Positions 22,401-30,075 of a stretch of 64,000 nt of DNA are shown one piece after another. The notes under the pieces are model-generated. The model made no database searches. It was not told where the DNA came from and was given only the letters and a program-made list of their open reading frames with translations. How positions within the stretch are numbered: position 1 is the first letter of the stretch; every line of letters starts with the position of its first letter. Source of the stretch: Haliotis asinina (Eukaryota; Mollusca; Gastropoda; Lepetellida; Haliotidae); contig NC_090291.1 in assembly GCF_037392515.1 (NCBI RefSeq), positions 18,627,501 to 18,691,500 on the forward strand, written 5' to 3'. The position numbers and the translations under genes are program-made.

Positions 22401-23626
22401 TCATTAAGTTTTATATGGGATTGGGGTTAATTTCATATGAAATTTCATATGAAATTAACGTATACAAGATCCGGATTAAAATTTGTCGTCAGTATCCCAT
22501 GCTTGTCATAAAAAAACTGACTGGGTAGTCAGTCTCGCGGGCTTGGTTGACACATGTCATCGTATCCCATTTCGGTAGATCGATGATTATGCTGTTGATC
22601 TTTATATTCTCTGGTCCAGCCTTGATTGTATTCGGTGTAGCTGGAATATTGCTGAGGACGGCGTGAAAGAGGAAGCGATGTCTGAGAGTGCGTATGTATA
22701 TGTGTGTGTATTATTTACGGTGGCCTTTGACTGGACCAGTTTGGACCAGTGATTGATATAAGGAGCAACCATTGGGATACGGGGGAACACCAGCATCCAT
22801 ATCACCGAACCTGACCACCCGATCTCTATAAATGCCTCTCCCGATCAATATGCTTTGGTAATATATCTTAAACATATATACACGATTAGGGAATTCGCGT
22901 GAAATTAATGTATCCAGGCATGTATTTGTGTGAAACCCCATTCGGTGGCGAAATCGATACCATTAAGTTTCAAGTTACGCAGAGTGTCGATATTTCACAA
23001 CAGGGCCACTATCAACGTTAATCATCTATGAAATAATCTATAAAATATTTCCCGTTAATGAAGCATCGCTATCGAAATGAAACACTGAACCAGAAAGAAA
23101 CGATATATTTGTAAACTGGATTTGAAATTGCCAACGTTCTCAAACTGTCATGAAGTTGAAAACGCTGAAACGCTTCCAACATCTACCCGTCTTATTAAGA
23201 CTGATTGTATTATCCTTCAGTAACCATTGTCCTTAGACGGACGGGTGGCCATGTTCCCTGATTTGGTTGCCACGTGTCATAGTATTCCAGTTGCGTAGAT
23301 CGATGATCCTGCTGTTGATCACTGGATTGCCTGTTCCAGACTCGATTATTTACAGACCGCCGCCATGTAACTGGCATATACTATAGCAGTGTGCGGCTTT
23401 ACAAACAACCATCCAACTTCCAACTAAGGAAAAACACAACTACGTGGATTGTCACCATCGAGTAATCATATCTATTTGTTCATTTTTCACATGTCTATCT
23501 AAAAGCAGATATTCTTCTTTTCTCCAGTTTCTGTGATTCTGTTCAGATTTTCATGTGTGTTGCTATGTTTCAGAGGGTGTCACCATACTTCTCCAGAAGA
23601 TACTGGTGTTGGTGAAGGCTTCGTAA
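8459..23626 (+). CDS. SLC7-family (LAT-like) amino-acid transporter, complete, 10 exons, 537 aa
   Basis: Exons: 8459-9095, 10824-10949, 11426-11525, 12069-12113, 14519-14642, 15134-15237, 20382-20478, 21226-21375, 22068-22245, 23574-23626. All introns are GT-AG and the phases join, giving 1614 nt with the stop TAA at 23624. The product is a 12-helix APC-fold light chain that should move neutral amino acids across a membrane with an SLC3 heavy chain. Family signatures are LCFAELGTMFPHAGGPYAY (TM3), VFPDC with Cys195 (the position that bonds the heavy chain in LATs), FEGTSEEPGEFA, FSYGGW, SLTEEVKNPGRDLP, VGHMP and KKPEEERPYKV. The N-terminus is long (about 78 residues), Ser/Pro-rich and cytosolic. 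Oddity: the substrate-binding GSG of TM1 reads H96-S97-S98 before VFISP. Which LAT subtype it is cannot be told. PolyA candidates AATAAA lie at 24596 and about 25250. Confidence 0.93.
9324..9455 (-). mobile_element. SINE-A, decayed copy, in transporter intron 1
   Basis: The reverse-strand order of tail (agcaatatcaaggcg), body (cagaaattggcttcacac) and tRNA-like head (cattaaccacttgactgcccc) is recognisable but diverged. Confidence 0.6.
10422..10664 (+). mobile_element. SINE-B, full length, with 13-bp target-site duplication
   Basis: It runs from acccgtgaaggtcccggg to the actcactcac tail, about 243 bp. It is bounded by the direct repeat CTGAAGCAAATGG at 10409-10421 and 10665-10677, which shows insertion by target-primed reverse transcription. 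The target was a reverse-strand SINE-A (the duplicated bases are part of its body). It lies in transporter intron 1, 160 bp before exon 2. Confidence 0.9.
10668..10775 (-). mobile_element. SINE-A head half, split by SINE-B
   Basis: The reverse-strand body and tRNA-like head (gattcacacattgtacc, then gcgctttaaccactaag) directly follow SINE-B. This piece ends about 50 bp before exon 2 of the transporter. Confidence 0.65.
11010..11255 (+). mobile_element. SINE-B in transporter intron 2
   Basis: It begins acccgtgaaggtcccggg and is collinear with the copy at 10422. It breaks off after gctggaatattgctgag, so the final tail is missing. Confidence 0.85.
11620..11762 (-). mobile_element. SINE-A in transporter intron 3
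   Basis: The tail (ttagcaatattccagcaat) comes first on the forward strand. It is followed by the body and the reverse tRNA-like head with B-box complement gaatcgaaccc and A-box complement ccactgggtta. Confidence 0.8.
12160..12520. repeat. Degenerate satellite with CACATGTG-like motifs
   Basis: The stretch is rich in recurring tattcacatatggctttgac-type phrases and includes an almost exact 36-bp tandem pair at about 12228-12305. A similar stretch recurs at 13850-14060, on the other side of the decayed Tc1 element. Confidence 0.4.
12787..13495 (-). mobile_element. Decayed Tc1-like transposase with internal deletion
   Basis: The reverse strand shows an N-terminal part (ANGMLQMEQTQEYVARTWDA, as in Tc1 helix-turn-helix regions). 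A GR-linker follows, then SHLRNRYVTVTSL and KGMMLTCQHRRARL. Next comes only the C-terminal end (AAAIQKEWCRIP, then VRACITVRDGHTRY). The whole DDE core is missing and stops and frame changes are present, so it is dead. The codons near its N-terminus (AGAGAG, Arg-Glu) have expanded into a microsatellite. It lies in transporter intron 4. Confidence 0.8.
13399..13458. repeat. (CT)n microsatellite inside the Tc1 relic
   Basis: About 60 bases of CT with one imperfection. It lies in frame with the transposase N-terminus on the reverse strand, reading Arg-Glu repeats. Confidence 0.9.
13459..13662. repeat. Tandem ~116-bp duplication with (CT)n
   Basis: The unit gctgtggtgttaaacg to taccctaaatt occurs at 13459-13545 and again at 13575-13662 with few changes. 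The two are separated by a second (CT)n at 13546-13574. This duplicates the 5' end of the Tc1 relic together with its microsatellite. Confidence 0.85.
14107..14280 (+). mobile_element. SINE-A, best-preserved forward copy
   Basis: The tRNA-derived head has A-box TAGCCTAGTGG and a perfect pol III B-box GGTTCGATTCC. A short internal duplication (gggtacaat) is followed by the body and tail, ending gcggcgtaaaactaaactc and (actc)n. It is in transporter intron 4, 240 bp before exon 5. Confidence 0.9.
15290..15515. repeat. Degenerate ~126-bp tandem pair
   Basis: The phrase cgtagggctg, then ggtattg, then gtctgaa occurs near 15292 and again near 15418, with collinear but diverged sequence after each. 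It lies in transporter intron 6. Confidence 0.5.
16416..16480. repeat. (GTA)n microsatellite
   Basis: About 22 uninterrupted GTA units next to the start of the 42/131-bp minisatellite. Confidence 0.95.
16509..17400. repeat. Higher-order minisatellite: 131-bp unit built of three ~42-46-bp monomers
   Basis: Six full 131-bp units start at 16600, 16731, 16862, 16993, 17124 and 17255, with a partial at 17386; units differ by only a few bases. Each unit splits into monomers of 41, 44 and 46 bases that end in GAATTAA, GAATTAAAC and GAATTCAA. Upstream, at 16509-16599, the ancestral ~42-bp monomers stand singly. The reverse-strand open stretches over the array are by-products of the repeat. It lies in transporter intron 6. 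Confidence 0.9.
17893..17974. repeat. Perfect 34-bp inverted repeat with 14-base loop
   Basis: The left arm 17893-17926 begins AATAGAAATGGGCGTCCACG. The right arm 17941-17974 is its exact reverse complement. The loop is gaggataacatctt. The right arm leads straight into a SINE-A tail. In transcribed RNA it would form a very stable hairpin. It lies in transporter intron 6. Confidence 0.95.
17941..18050 (+). mobile_element. Truncated SINE-A beside the foldback
   Basis: It resembles the SINE-A middle (gacgcccatttct) and tail (ccgccgtgatactgcagg, aatattgctaaaagcg). Most of the tRNA-like head is lost. Confidence 0.65.
18890..19064 (+). mobile_element. SINE-B, 5'-truncated
   Basis: It starts within the cggtgacatggctggcac region and keeps the gttgatcactggattgtctg core and the gcggcgtaaaactaaactc tail. 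It lies in transporter intron 6. Confidence 0.8.
19653..19890 (+). mobile_element. SINE-A with an extra internal segment
   Basis: The head gaggtagcctaatgg is interrupted by ~80 bases (ggtggtaaggcgtccaccc and neighbours) before the B-box side (cgcgggttcgtttcccc) and a normal body and tail. This is either a fused pair of heads or an insertion. Confidence 0.65.
20085..20140 (+). mobile_element. SINE tail fragment
   Basis: Only ccatgatgtagctggaat, attgccataagcggcg and a CACACTCA end remain. The tail is shared by both families, so the family is unclear. Confidence 0.5.
20965..21110 (+). mobile_element. SINE-A, diverged, 116 bp before exon 8
   Basis: It has the head ggataaagcgttcgctcgtc, the B-box-like gggattcgata, the body gaagtccatttcgcgtgat and a decayed tail. 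Confidence 0.6.
21487..21640 (+). mobile_element. SINE-A in transporter intron 8
   Basis: The head (agtatagtggttagggcg), the B-box region (cccgggttctatt), the body (cccatttctggtgtcctc) and the tail are all present in order. Confidence 0.8.
22490..22672 (+). mobile_element. SINE-B, truncated, in transporter intron 9
   Basis: Collinear with SINE-B from cccatgcttgtcataaaa to gctggaatattgctgagg and cggcgtgaaa. The core is diverged. Confidence 0.7.
22735..22850 (-). mobile_element. SINE-B fragment, reverse
   Basis: Read in reverse it keeps the order of ggtcaggttcggtgat and the gttgatcactggtccaaa-like core; both ends are lost. Confidence 0.45.
23235..23405 (+). mobile_element. SINE-B, 5'-truncated, close to the last transporter exon
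   Basis: The segments gttgccacgtgtcat, gttgatcactggattgcctg and ttatttacagaccgccgcc are recognisable. It ends about 170 bp before exon 10. Confidence 0.75.
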
Positions 23627-24178
23627 AGAACAATACATCTTCAGGGGCACTCCGGATTACACATTGTCATAGTAACCTTGGAAACGATGTGCATCTTCAG
23701 CCGATAATGACATATACTGGTGATACGGATATATTGTGTGAACGATAAATTGTGTGATAGTCAGCTCATATGAAATATGAATGCAGCAGGCTTTTGCTGT
23801 GCTCGTTGTTGAAGCAGTTTCTTGGTGCTATTGAGTCCATGCATTGTCTGGACCTTCAAGAACAGTAACATATGGTTATGGCGAGAAAGAGATGGGCATT
23901 CCAGGGTTCATAATCGGACCGAATTCATGTTTCAAACCCAGAACCACTGGATCCTTGTGTATCAAGGGGACTTAACCCTGTATGGCTTAATGTGGCTTCA
24001 TCCACCTGCATGATCCTTGTACCTTCGAGGTGTTTCTGAACCTGACATGGACAACTGGTAACTTCAAATTGACGTCAGGGTGTAATCTCACTTATTTCTC
24101 TGCATGTGAAAATTAATCATCATCTATTCTGATCCTGGTAGGGATGTTTTCGTTCTTCAGTTCATGATCAGAATGCCA

Positions 24179-24322
24179 GTACGCCGCTTTTAGCAATATT
24201 AAAGCAATATCACGGCAGGGGACTCCAGAAATGGGCCTCTCAGATAGTTACCATGTTAGGAATTGAACCCTGGTATCTGGTGTGACAGTCAAGCGCTTTA
24301 ACCACTGGGATACCCTATCGCC
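24179..24322 (-). mobile_element. SINE-A, reverse
   Basis: The tail (cgccgcttttagcaatatt), the body (ccagaaatgggcctctc) and the reverse head (gcgctttaaccactggga) are in order. Confidence 0.8.
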
Positions 24323-24443
24323 ACCAGAGTGAGTTTGAACATCTTCAATGTATCGGAACGTGTCAGCATCGTGTTGGATGAGAGACCGAAGATATACAGA
24401 TGTTTACCACTTTGGTGAAACCTCGATAGAGCGCTAGCAAACA

Positions 24444-24640
24444 CAGGCTCACGTATCTCTGCGAGGATTAAAGATTAAAAATAATTGAGATGACCCCCGA
24501 CCCAAAATGTTTCACTGTACAATATATCATGACTTGTCGTGATGCATTACACTGTGAAGCATTTCAAATCGGGGGGTCATCTCAAGTTGTTTTCTAATAA
24601 AATTTAAAATCTTTAATTTTCGCAAAGACACGTGGGCCTG
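24444..24640. repeat. Foldback (palindromic MITE-like) element, ~197 bp
   Basis: The arms pair around base ~24540. The left arm carries caggctcacgtatctctgcg, attaaagatt, then attgagatgacccccga and tttcactgt. The reverse complement of the right arm carries caggcccacgtgtctttgcg, attaaagatt, then cttgagatgaccccccga and cttcacagt. Identity is imperfect and the right arm has ~16 extra bases. The AATAAA at 24596 lies inside the right arm. Confidence 0.7.
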
Positions 24641-24644
24641 AGGT

Positions 24645-24785
24645 TGAAACATGTCATCGAATCCCTGCTGCGCAGACTGATGTTCATGCTGTTGATCACT
24701 GGATAGTCTGTTACAGACTTGATTATTTAGAGACATCCGCCATATAGCTGGAATACCGCTGACAGCGGCGTAAAACGTCAAGAGA
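24645..24785 (+). mobile_element. SINE-B, 5'-truncated
   Basis: It holds acatgtcatcgaatccctg, gttgatcactggatagtctg and ccgccatatagctggaat, then a shortened tail. It directly follows the foldback. Confidence 0.7.
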
Positions 24786-25431
24786 ACCAAACCCCAAATA
24801 AATCAGGACGCAACTCTGCGCTGCGCGAGATGGCACTGTAGGCGACCAGGACACTTAGTCACCGAGGGGACAATTCCTGAAGTTATCTGGAGGTACCTTA
24901 GTGGAGATTGTTAAAACAACAATGTGATCTGAACATTTATCTGTGATAGCGTGGACTTTGAAAATACCACACAGATCTACGTCATTATCTTTTTTACCTG
25001 TGCAGCGTAAACAAATATACTTTTGTAGTCGTCGACCTTTTTTAAGCTATATTGTTTTATGTTCCTTGCAGATAGCAAAATACATTTATCATGTTTGTTC
25101 ACTGAATATTATGCCAGGATTGTTACATGTATATATAACTTGCTTTCACAGCAAGTAAATAGTCATATCGACGCCATGAAATTTGTGTGTATTGTTATAC
25201 ATGTGTTTACATGTCTCATAATTTTGTTACATAACCTGTTGATTGTTTGCAATAAATGTATGATTATATTATCGGGGTTTCTGTTTGTTGAACTCGGGCC
25301 GTAACACTTATTCACAATTTCAAAACATATTTTTGTTCGGAGAGCTGAGCCGAAACAACTGATACATTTACATGGCATATTTATTCGAAACATCCTCCGT
25401 GTCCATTAAAAGATTTTGTCAATTCACACGG

Positions 25432-25592
25432 CACGGTCGGGTAGGGTCGAGGCTAACGCGTTGGGCCGTCAATTTCCGGGCTTTTCCTCACATGGGTACA
25501 ATGTGTGAAGCCCATTTCTGGAGTCCCCCTCTGTGCCATTGCTGGAATATTGCTAAATGCGGCGTAAAACTAAACTCACTCACTCACATACA
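25432..25592 (+). mobile_element. SINE-A, forward
   Basis: The body and tail are well kept (acatgggtacaatgtgtgaa, gcccatttctggagtcccc, gcggcgtaaaactaaactc). The tRNA-like head is diverged. Confidence 0.8.
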
Positions 25593-25819
25593 TCACACAT
25601 ACAGGCCACCAGGATATAGAATGTTTGTATTTCTTATGTCGAGGTTTTACACGTAAGTCATGAACCAGGATATAATTGTTTATAGAAACATCTGAGCAGC
25701 ATTTATCTGAAGACTTCCATACGTTTGCCAAATCCTGTTATAGATCATGTTGATATTAACCGACGTTATTCACTTTCCGGACACAGGGAGATATATTCAC
25801 GTGTGAAAATATGACAGGA

Positions 25820-25882
25820 GTGACGATGGGTAGCCAAGTGGTTCAAGCGTTCGCTCGTCACGCCGAAGACTTGGTACGATTC
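25820..25882 (+). mobile_element. SINE-A head fragment
   Basis: Only the tRNA-like head is present: gtagccaagtggttcaagcg, then tcgctcgtcacgccgaagac. A second, reverse head fragment follows at 25975. Confidence 0.65.
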
Positions 25883-25974
25883 TGTACTATTTACATGTAA
25901 GAGACCACGCAGAAGGCCCGGGTCGGATATGGCAATATCACGAAATGGATTCATATTGGAATATTGGAATAGAA

Positions 25975-26028
25975 CCTGGGTCTCCAGCGTCGCGAGCAGC
26001 GGTTTAACCACTAGGCTACCTCACAACA
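25975..26028 (-). mobile_element. SINE-A head fragment, reverse
   Basis: On the forward strand it reads agaacctgggtctccagcgt and then gcggtttaaccactaggcta, the complement of the SINE-A head. It stands opposite to the fragment at 25820, forming an inverted pair. Confidence 0.6.
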
Positions 26029-26449
26029 CGTACGGCCTCAAGACATTTTGGTAACAAGGCTACCACACCTGTGTAACTAATGACTTCACATTTACCAACT
26101 GGCGTATGGTTCCACAGTGCACAGTCCCATGAGCTTCCATGTTAAAGGCGTTCTCGGTACTGTGCACACATTCAACTTGTTACCATCCGAGCAATAAGCT
26201 ACGGAAAATTAAACAGTAATTATGTGATTGTAGGTAAGACGATTCTTCACAAATGCACAAAATTTGGCTTGGATTTTACAAAAATTACATTCATGAAAAT
26301 TATTTATGCTACACCAACTTAGCGTGTACGTCTATAGAAATTATGTCAAGTGTCCGAATATAGCTGACACATGTATTTTTAACGGTATAAATGCGTTTAA
26401 TTTCTAAATACAACGACTAGACTGTCAAGTATTTTTAGGAAGACAAGCA

Positions 26450-26935
26450 TTTCAGACACCTTTCCTGGTCAGTGATATTTCAGTGTAGGTATTGATCAGA
26501 GGGTACACAAACTGTGGTAACGCTGTGTTTTAAAATAATAAAAATAATCAAATAATGTATCAAATGTCGAAAGCAAGAACCCAAGCAACCTTTCTTATAA
26601 ATAATATTTCGGTGTAGCACTTTTATCAGTGGTGACACAAACCGTGTTAACTTTGTGTATAAAAATAATGAAAAGTCATAAAATAAAAAATGTCGAATAG
26701 CTGAACGGCTACAAGAATGCAGGCAACCTTATAGTGAAATGGACTACTGATAATAGATATCTTAGTGTGGCAATATTATCAATGGTTGCACAAACCGTGC
26801 TGTGTATTTTAAAGAAATTACGTACCATTAAATACCGGATAAATTGAAGAAAGACAAGCATACAGACAAGCTCACTGATATATGATATTATAGTTCAGCA
26901 ATATCATTAATGGTTAAACAATCCGTTCTACGTTT
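26450..26935. repeat. Degenerate tandem array, period ~130-150 bp
   Basis: Variants of atca-tggt-acacaaaccgt occur near 26497, 26627, 26777 and 26907, each followed by a TTTGTGTNTNAAA-like stretch and a GACAAGCAT-like stretch. Confidence 0.5.
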
Positions 26936-27929
26936 GTGTTTAAAGTGAGTAAGTTTAAAATGACTACAATCAGCACGTCGGTGCAGGGACGACGAGATAT
27001 GAGTCAACCTTTGATATGCTTGTAAGATAACAGTACAATAGCACAAGAGGGTTGTGATACATCCCTGCATTGTCTCACATGGGTTAAAACACAGGGGCAT
27101 ATTACTGGGACATTATTCAGGATTTTGCACGTTAAGGTGAGTATCTTCTCTTCATTTGGCGATATTCTTTGACATTCATATGTGCTCATTTGGCGTAAGA
27201 AAAATATGTGTTTACAGGACAGCATTATTGATATTTAAATTGGATGAGACCACGTTTAAAATATATCATGCATTGCTGAAGCACTTATAAGCGAATAGTG
27301 TGACATTATTTCGTAAAATCGTTTGATCATACATATAGGAGATGCAAATGTTACAAATTGTTTTAGACTAGATAGTGTTACCCCTAAAGCATTTCCAACC
27401 ACGAACAATTATTCTGAATCTGGATGTGACAGTGGGGATTATTGTTCAACGAAAATCCCGCAAAAATTTCAGCGGTGAATCAGATCATTAGTTATCATTT
27501 CAAAATCTATAAAAACTTGGATGAAGATACTATTTACGTTGTCAGTAAAGGGTTCATGGGCTACAAGTGCATTTGCTGATATCTGTTTGTGGGATAAAAA
27601 TAAAATGTGTGTCATAAAATGTGTGATAATTTATGATGTATATATATGGTTACAAGAATGATTGATTTCTCAACTAACTTGGGGGAACAAACAGCAAACC
27701 TTATGCAAATGAATTGCTCGAGAATCATGCATCAAATTGCTGAAAAGCAAGTGCTAAAGCTGCGTTCTGAAGTAACGTTTTGTTTTCACTGATTTGTTGA
27801 ACCCAAAACAATAAACATTTCATTTCATGTTTACACAGAAGCTTTAAACAGTATGGAATGTTTTGCAAGATTTAGTTTAGAACAATTTTCAAAAGTAAGT
27901 GGCTATGTTCACAATAGTGAGTGTAAATC

Positions 27930-28008
27930 CTCGATATCTCCAGGCTATACGTTCCGATAACTCACCACTGTAGCTATAGTATAGAACGTATACCCTGGGC
28001 GTATCGAG
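27930..28008. repeat. 25-bp imperfect inverted repeat
   Basis: The left arm 27930-27954 (ctcgatatctccaggctata and cgttc) pairs with 27984-28008 with about four mismatches and a 29-base loop. Confidence 0.75.
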
Positions 28009-28101
28009 TGTGACTTTTGATGGGAAGTATATAGATTTATACCCACACTGTCCACGAGACTCGATGATTTTATTTACCGTACATTTCTTGTGGAACAGTA
28101 T

Positions 28102-28192
28102 GGTTTTACGCCGTTCTTACTATGTGGGAATAAAACCCGGACCTACGGCGTGACGAACGAACGCTTTAACCACTAGGCTACTCCACCGTCCT
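28102..28192 (-). mobile_element. SINE-A, reverse, internally deleted
   Basis: A piece of tail (ttttacgccgttctta) joins directly to the reverse head (acggcgtgacgaacgaacgc and tttaaccactaggctac). Most of the body is missing. Confidence 0.65.
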
Positions 28193-28548
28193 GTGATGAT
28201 ATTACAGACACAAACCTGTATTGCATTGAGTCTCGGCTACAAATGAACACCCTCTCGTAGCGAAATACTACTGGTTGCGACATGATAAAACAAGGAGAAA
28301 GTACGACAATACACCATGCCTAATATAAATTATAACAGATCTCTTTTAAGTTTGCGTCGAACAGAATGAAGATAGAAAAATCTAATGATATTTCCTAATA
28401 TGATCAAATCGAATATACAGATCAAGGGAAGGTCGTCGAATGTTTTCCTAAATGGTGGACTGACTTATTACCAGAGACTATTTCCCATACGGAGTGAGTG
28501 AGTGTGTGAGTTTAGTTTTACGCCGCACTCAGCAATATTCCAGCTATA

Positions 28549-29843
28549 CAGTGTTCCCAGAAATTACTGGGAAAATCTTTGTTTTTTTTCTAATGATGCT
28601 AAGGTTGGAAAAAGGGCTTTCACTATGCACTAAGCATACTAAATAAGGGAGACAACTCTTGAAGGCTTAGAAGGCAGCTCATTACGTCAAGAGTTATCTC
28701 CCTTGTCTGAGCAGACGGCTTCCTGTGTTGACAGGGCAGAATTTACAGCAAGAGAGAAAAGAAAGCTCATTTTAGATGATTTTGAAAGGGGTGAGGCTGA
28801 TGCTAAAGTGTTAGCTTGTAGACATGGTATTCCTCTGTCTACAGTATACAGAACTTTGAAGAATATTCAAACAGGAACCGGGATAGAGCACAAAGCAGGG
28901 GCAGGTCGGCCTAGGAAATTCAGTGTTGTGGATCGCCGAAGACTTGGGCAGATTGTGAGTAGGGGCAAATTGAAAAGTGTTGAGAACATCAGAAATGAAA
29001 TGATTAGCAGAGGAAGTCCTCAGGTATGCAATGAAACAGTGAGGCAGGAATTACAGAGACTTAATTGGGTGAAAAAACGTGGAACTCCCTCGCCGTTGAT
29101 GAAAGATGCACAAAAGGAAAAACGTTTAAACTGGTGTCGGGCTCATGAAAATCAAGGTTGGGATAATGTTTTCTTTTCGGATGAAAGTTCTGTTTGGCTT
29201 TTCCCTAATTGTGTGAAAATTTGGACCAAAGATACTGTCAAACCTATCTACCAGCGACCAAAACATAGCCCGAAGTTTCACATGTGGGGTGGCATATCGG
29301 CTCGCGGAGTGACGCCATTGTGTGTTTTCACGGGAAACTTGACAAAAGAAAGATACATTGACATTCTAAATGGTCACCTTCTTCCGACAGCACAAACATT
29401 GTATGAAGATGATTGGATTTTCCAGCATGATAATGACCCAAACCACACTGCGCTACACAAAACAGTGGTTGTCGGGCGAAAATGTTCAAGTTTTAGACTG
29501 GCCCAGTTACAGCCCAGACCTAAACCCAATTGAGAATGTGTGGGGAGTCATGAAGGACAGAATAAACCAAAAGGGACTGAGAAATATTGAAGATATGAAG
29601 GCCGAGGTGGTCCAATATTGGGATACCCTGTCACACGATTACCTACAAACTTTGATGGGTAGTGTGCCTAGGCGTATTCAGACATGCATTGCTGAGCGAG
29701 GAGGTCTAACAAAGTACTAAAACAAGACTGAGACTGTAAAAGGATGATGTTTTAACATGTTTATGTAAGTAAAACGCCAGAAGTTAATAAACGTAATGAG
29801 TTACATGACGCAACATGATTCTCAATAATTTCTGGGAATACTA
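28549..29843 (+). mobile_element. Tc1/mariner-type element nested in SINE-B, 1295 bp
   Basis: TA duplications lie at 28547-28548 and 29844-29845. The left end reads CAGTGTTCCCAGAAATTACT. The reverse complement of the right end reads TAGTATTCCCAGAAATTATT. A subterminal hairpin (aagggagacaactcttga against tcaagagttatctccctt) lies at 28647-28705. It carries a damaged transposase gene. Its ends and transposase differ from the element at 4127, so it belongs to another family. Confidence 0.92.
28703..29720 (+). pseudogene. Tc1/mariner-type transposase, one frameshift and no ATG start
   Basis: The reading starts at a TTG where an ATG is expected (TTG-TCT-GAG-CAG), and no upstream in-frame ATG exists. 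It gives helix-turn-helix sequence (RHGIPLSTVYRTL), the AGRPRKFS hook, FFSDESSVW with the first catalytic D, then FQHDNDPNHTALH. Near base 29460 the frame shifts by one base. The second frame continues KQWLSGENVQVLDWPSYSPD, then LNPIEN with the catalytic E, and ends RIQTCIAERGGLTKY. D to E spacing is consistent with DD34E. Apart from these two lesions the gene is almost whole, so inactivation looks recent. Confidence 0.9.
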
Positions 29844-30075
29844 TATGGCGACGATCTGTAAATAATCGAGTCTGGACCAGACAATCCAGTGATCAGCAAC
29901 ATGATCATCGATCTGTGCAATTGGGAACCGATGACATGTGCCATCCAAGTCAGCGAGCCTGACCACCCGATCCCGTTATCGCCTCTTACGACAAGCTGAG
30001 TCGCCTTTTATGGCAAGCATGGGTTGCTGAAGGCCTATTCTACCCCGGGACCTTCACGGGTTATTACCCATACGG

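Larger units (their letters stand above)
23627..28492. other. Intergenic region after the transporter gene
   Basis: Apart from the 3' UTR of unknown length, this region holds only repeats, listed separately: SINEs, a ~197-bp foldback, a 130-150-bp degenerate tandem array and a 25-bp inverted repeat. The open stretches are short and without family resemblance. Confidence 0.6.
28493..30061 (-). mobile_element. SINE-B, full, split by a Tc1-like element
   Basis: The SINE occupies 28493-28548 and 29844-30061 in reverse orientation. A 14-bp direct repeat with one mismatch (TATTTCCCATACGG at 28479-28492, TATTACCCATACGG at 30062-30075) flanks the whole. The SINE therefore inserted first and the DNA transposon jumped into it later. 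Confidence 0.85.
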
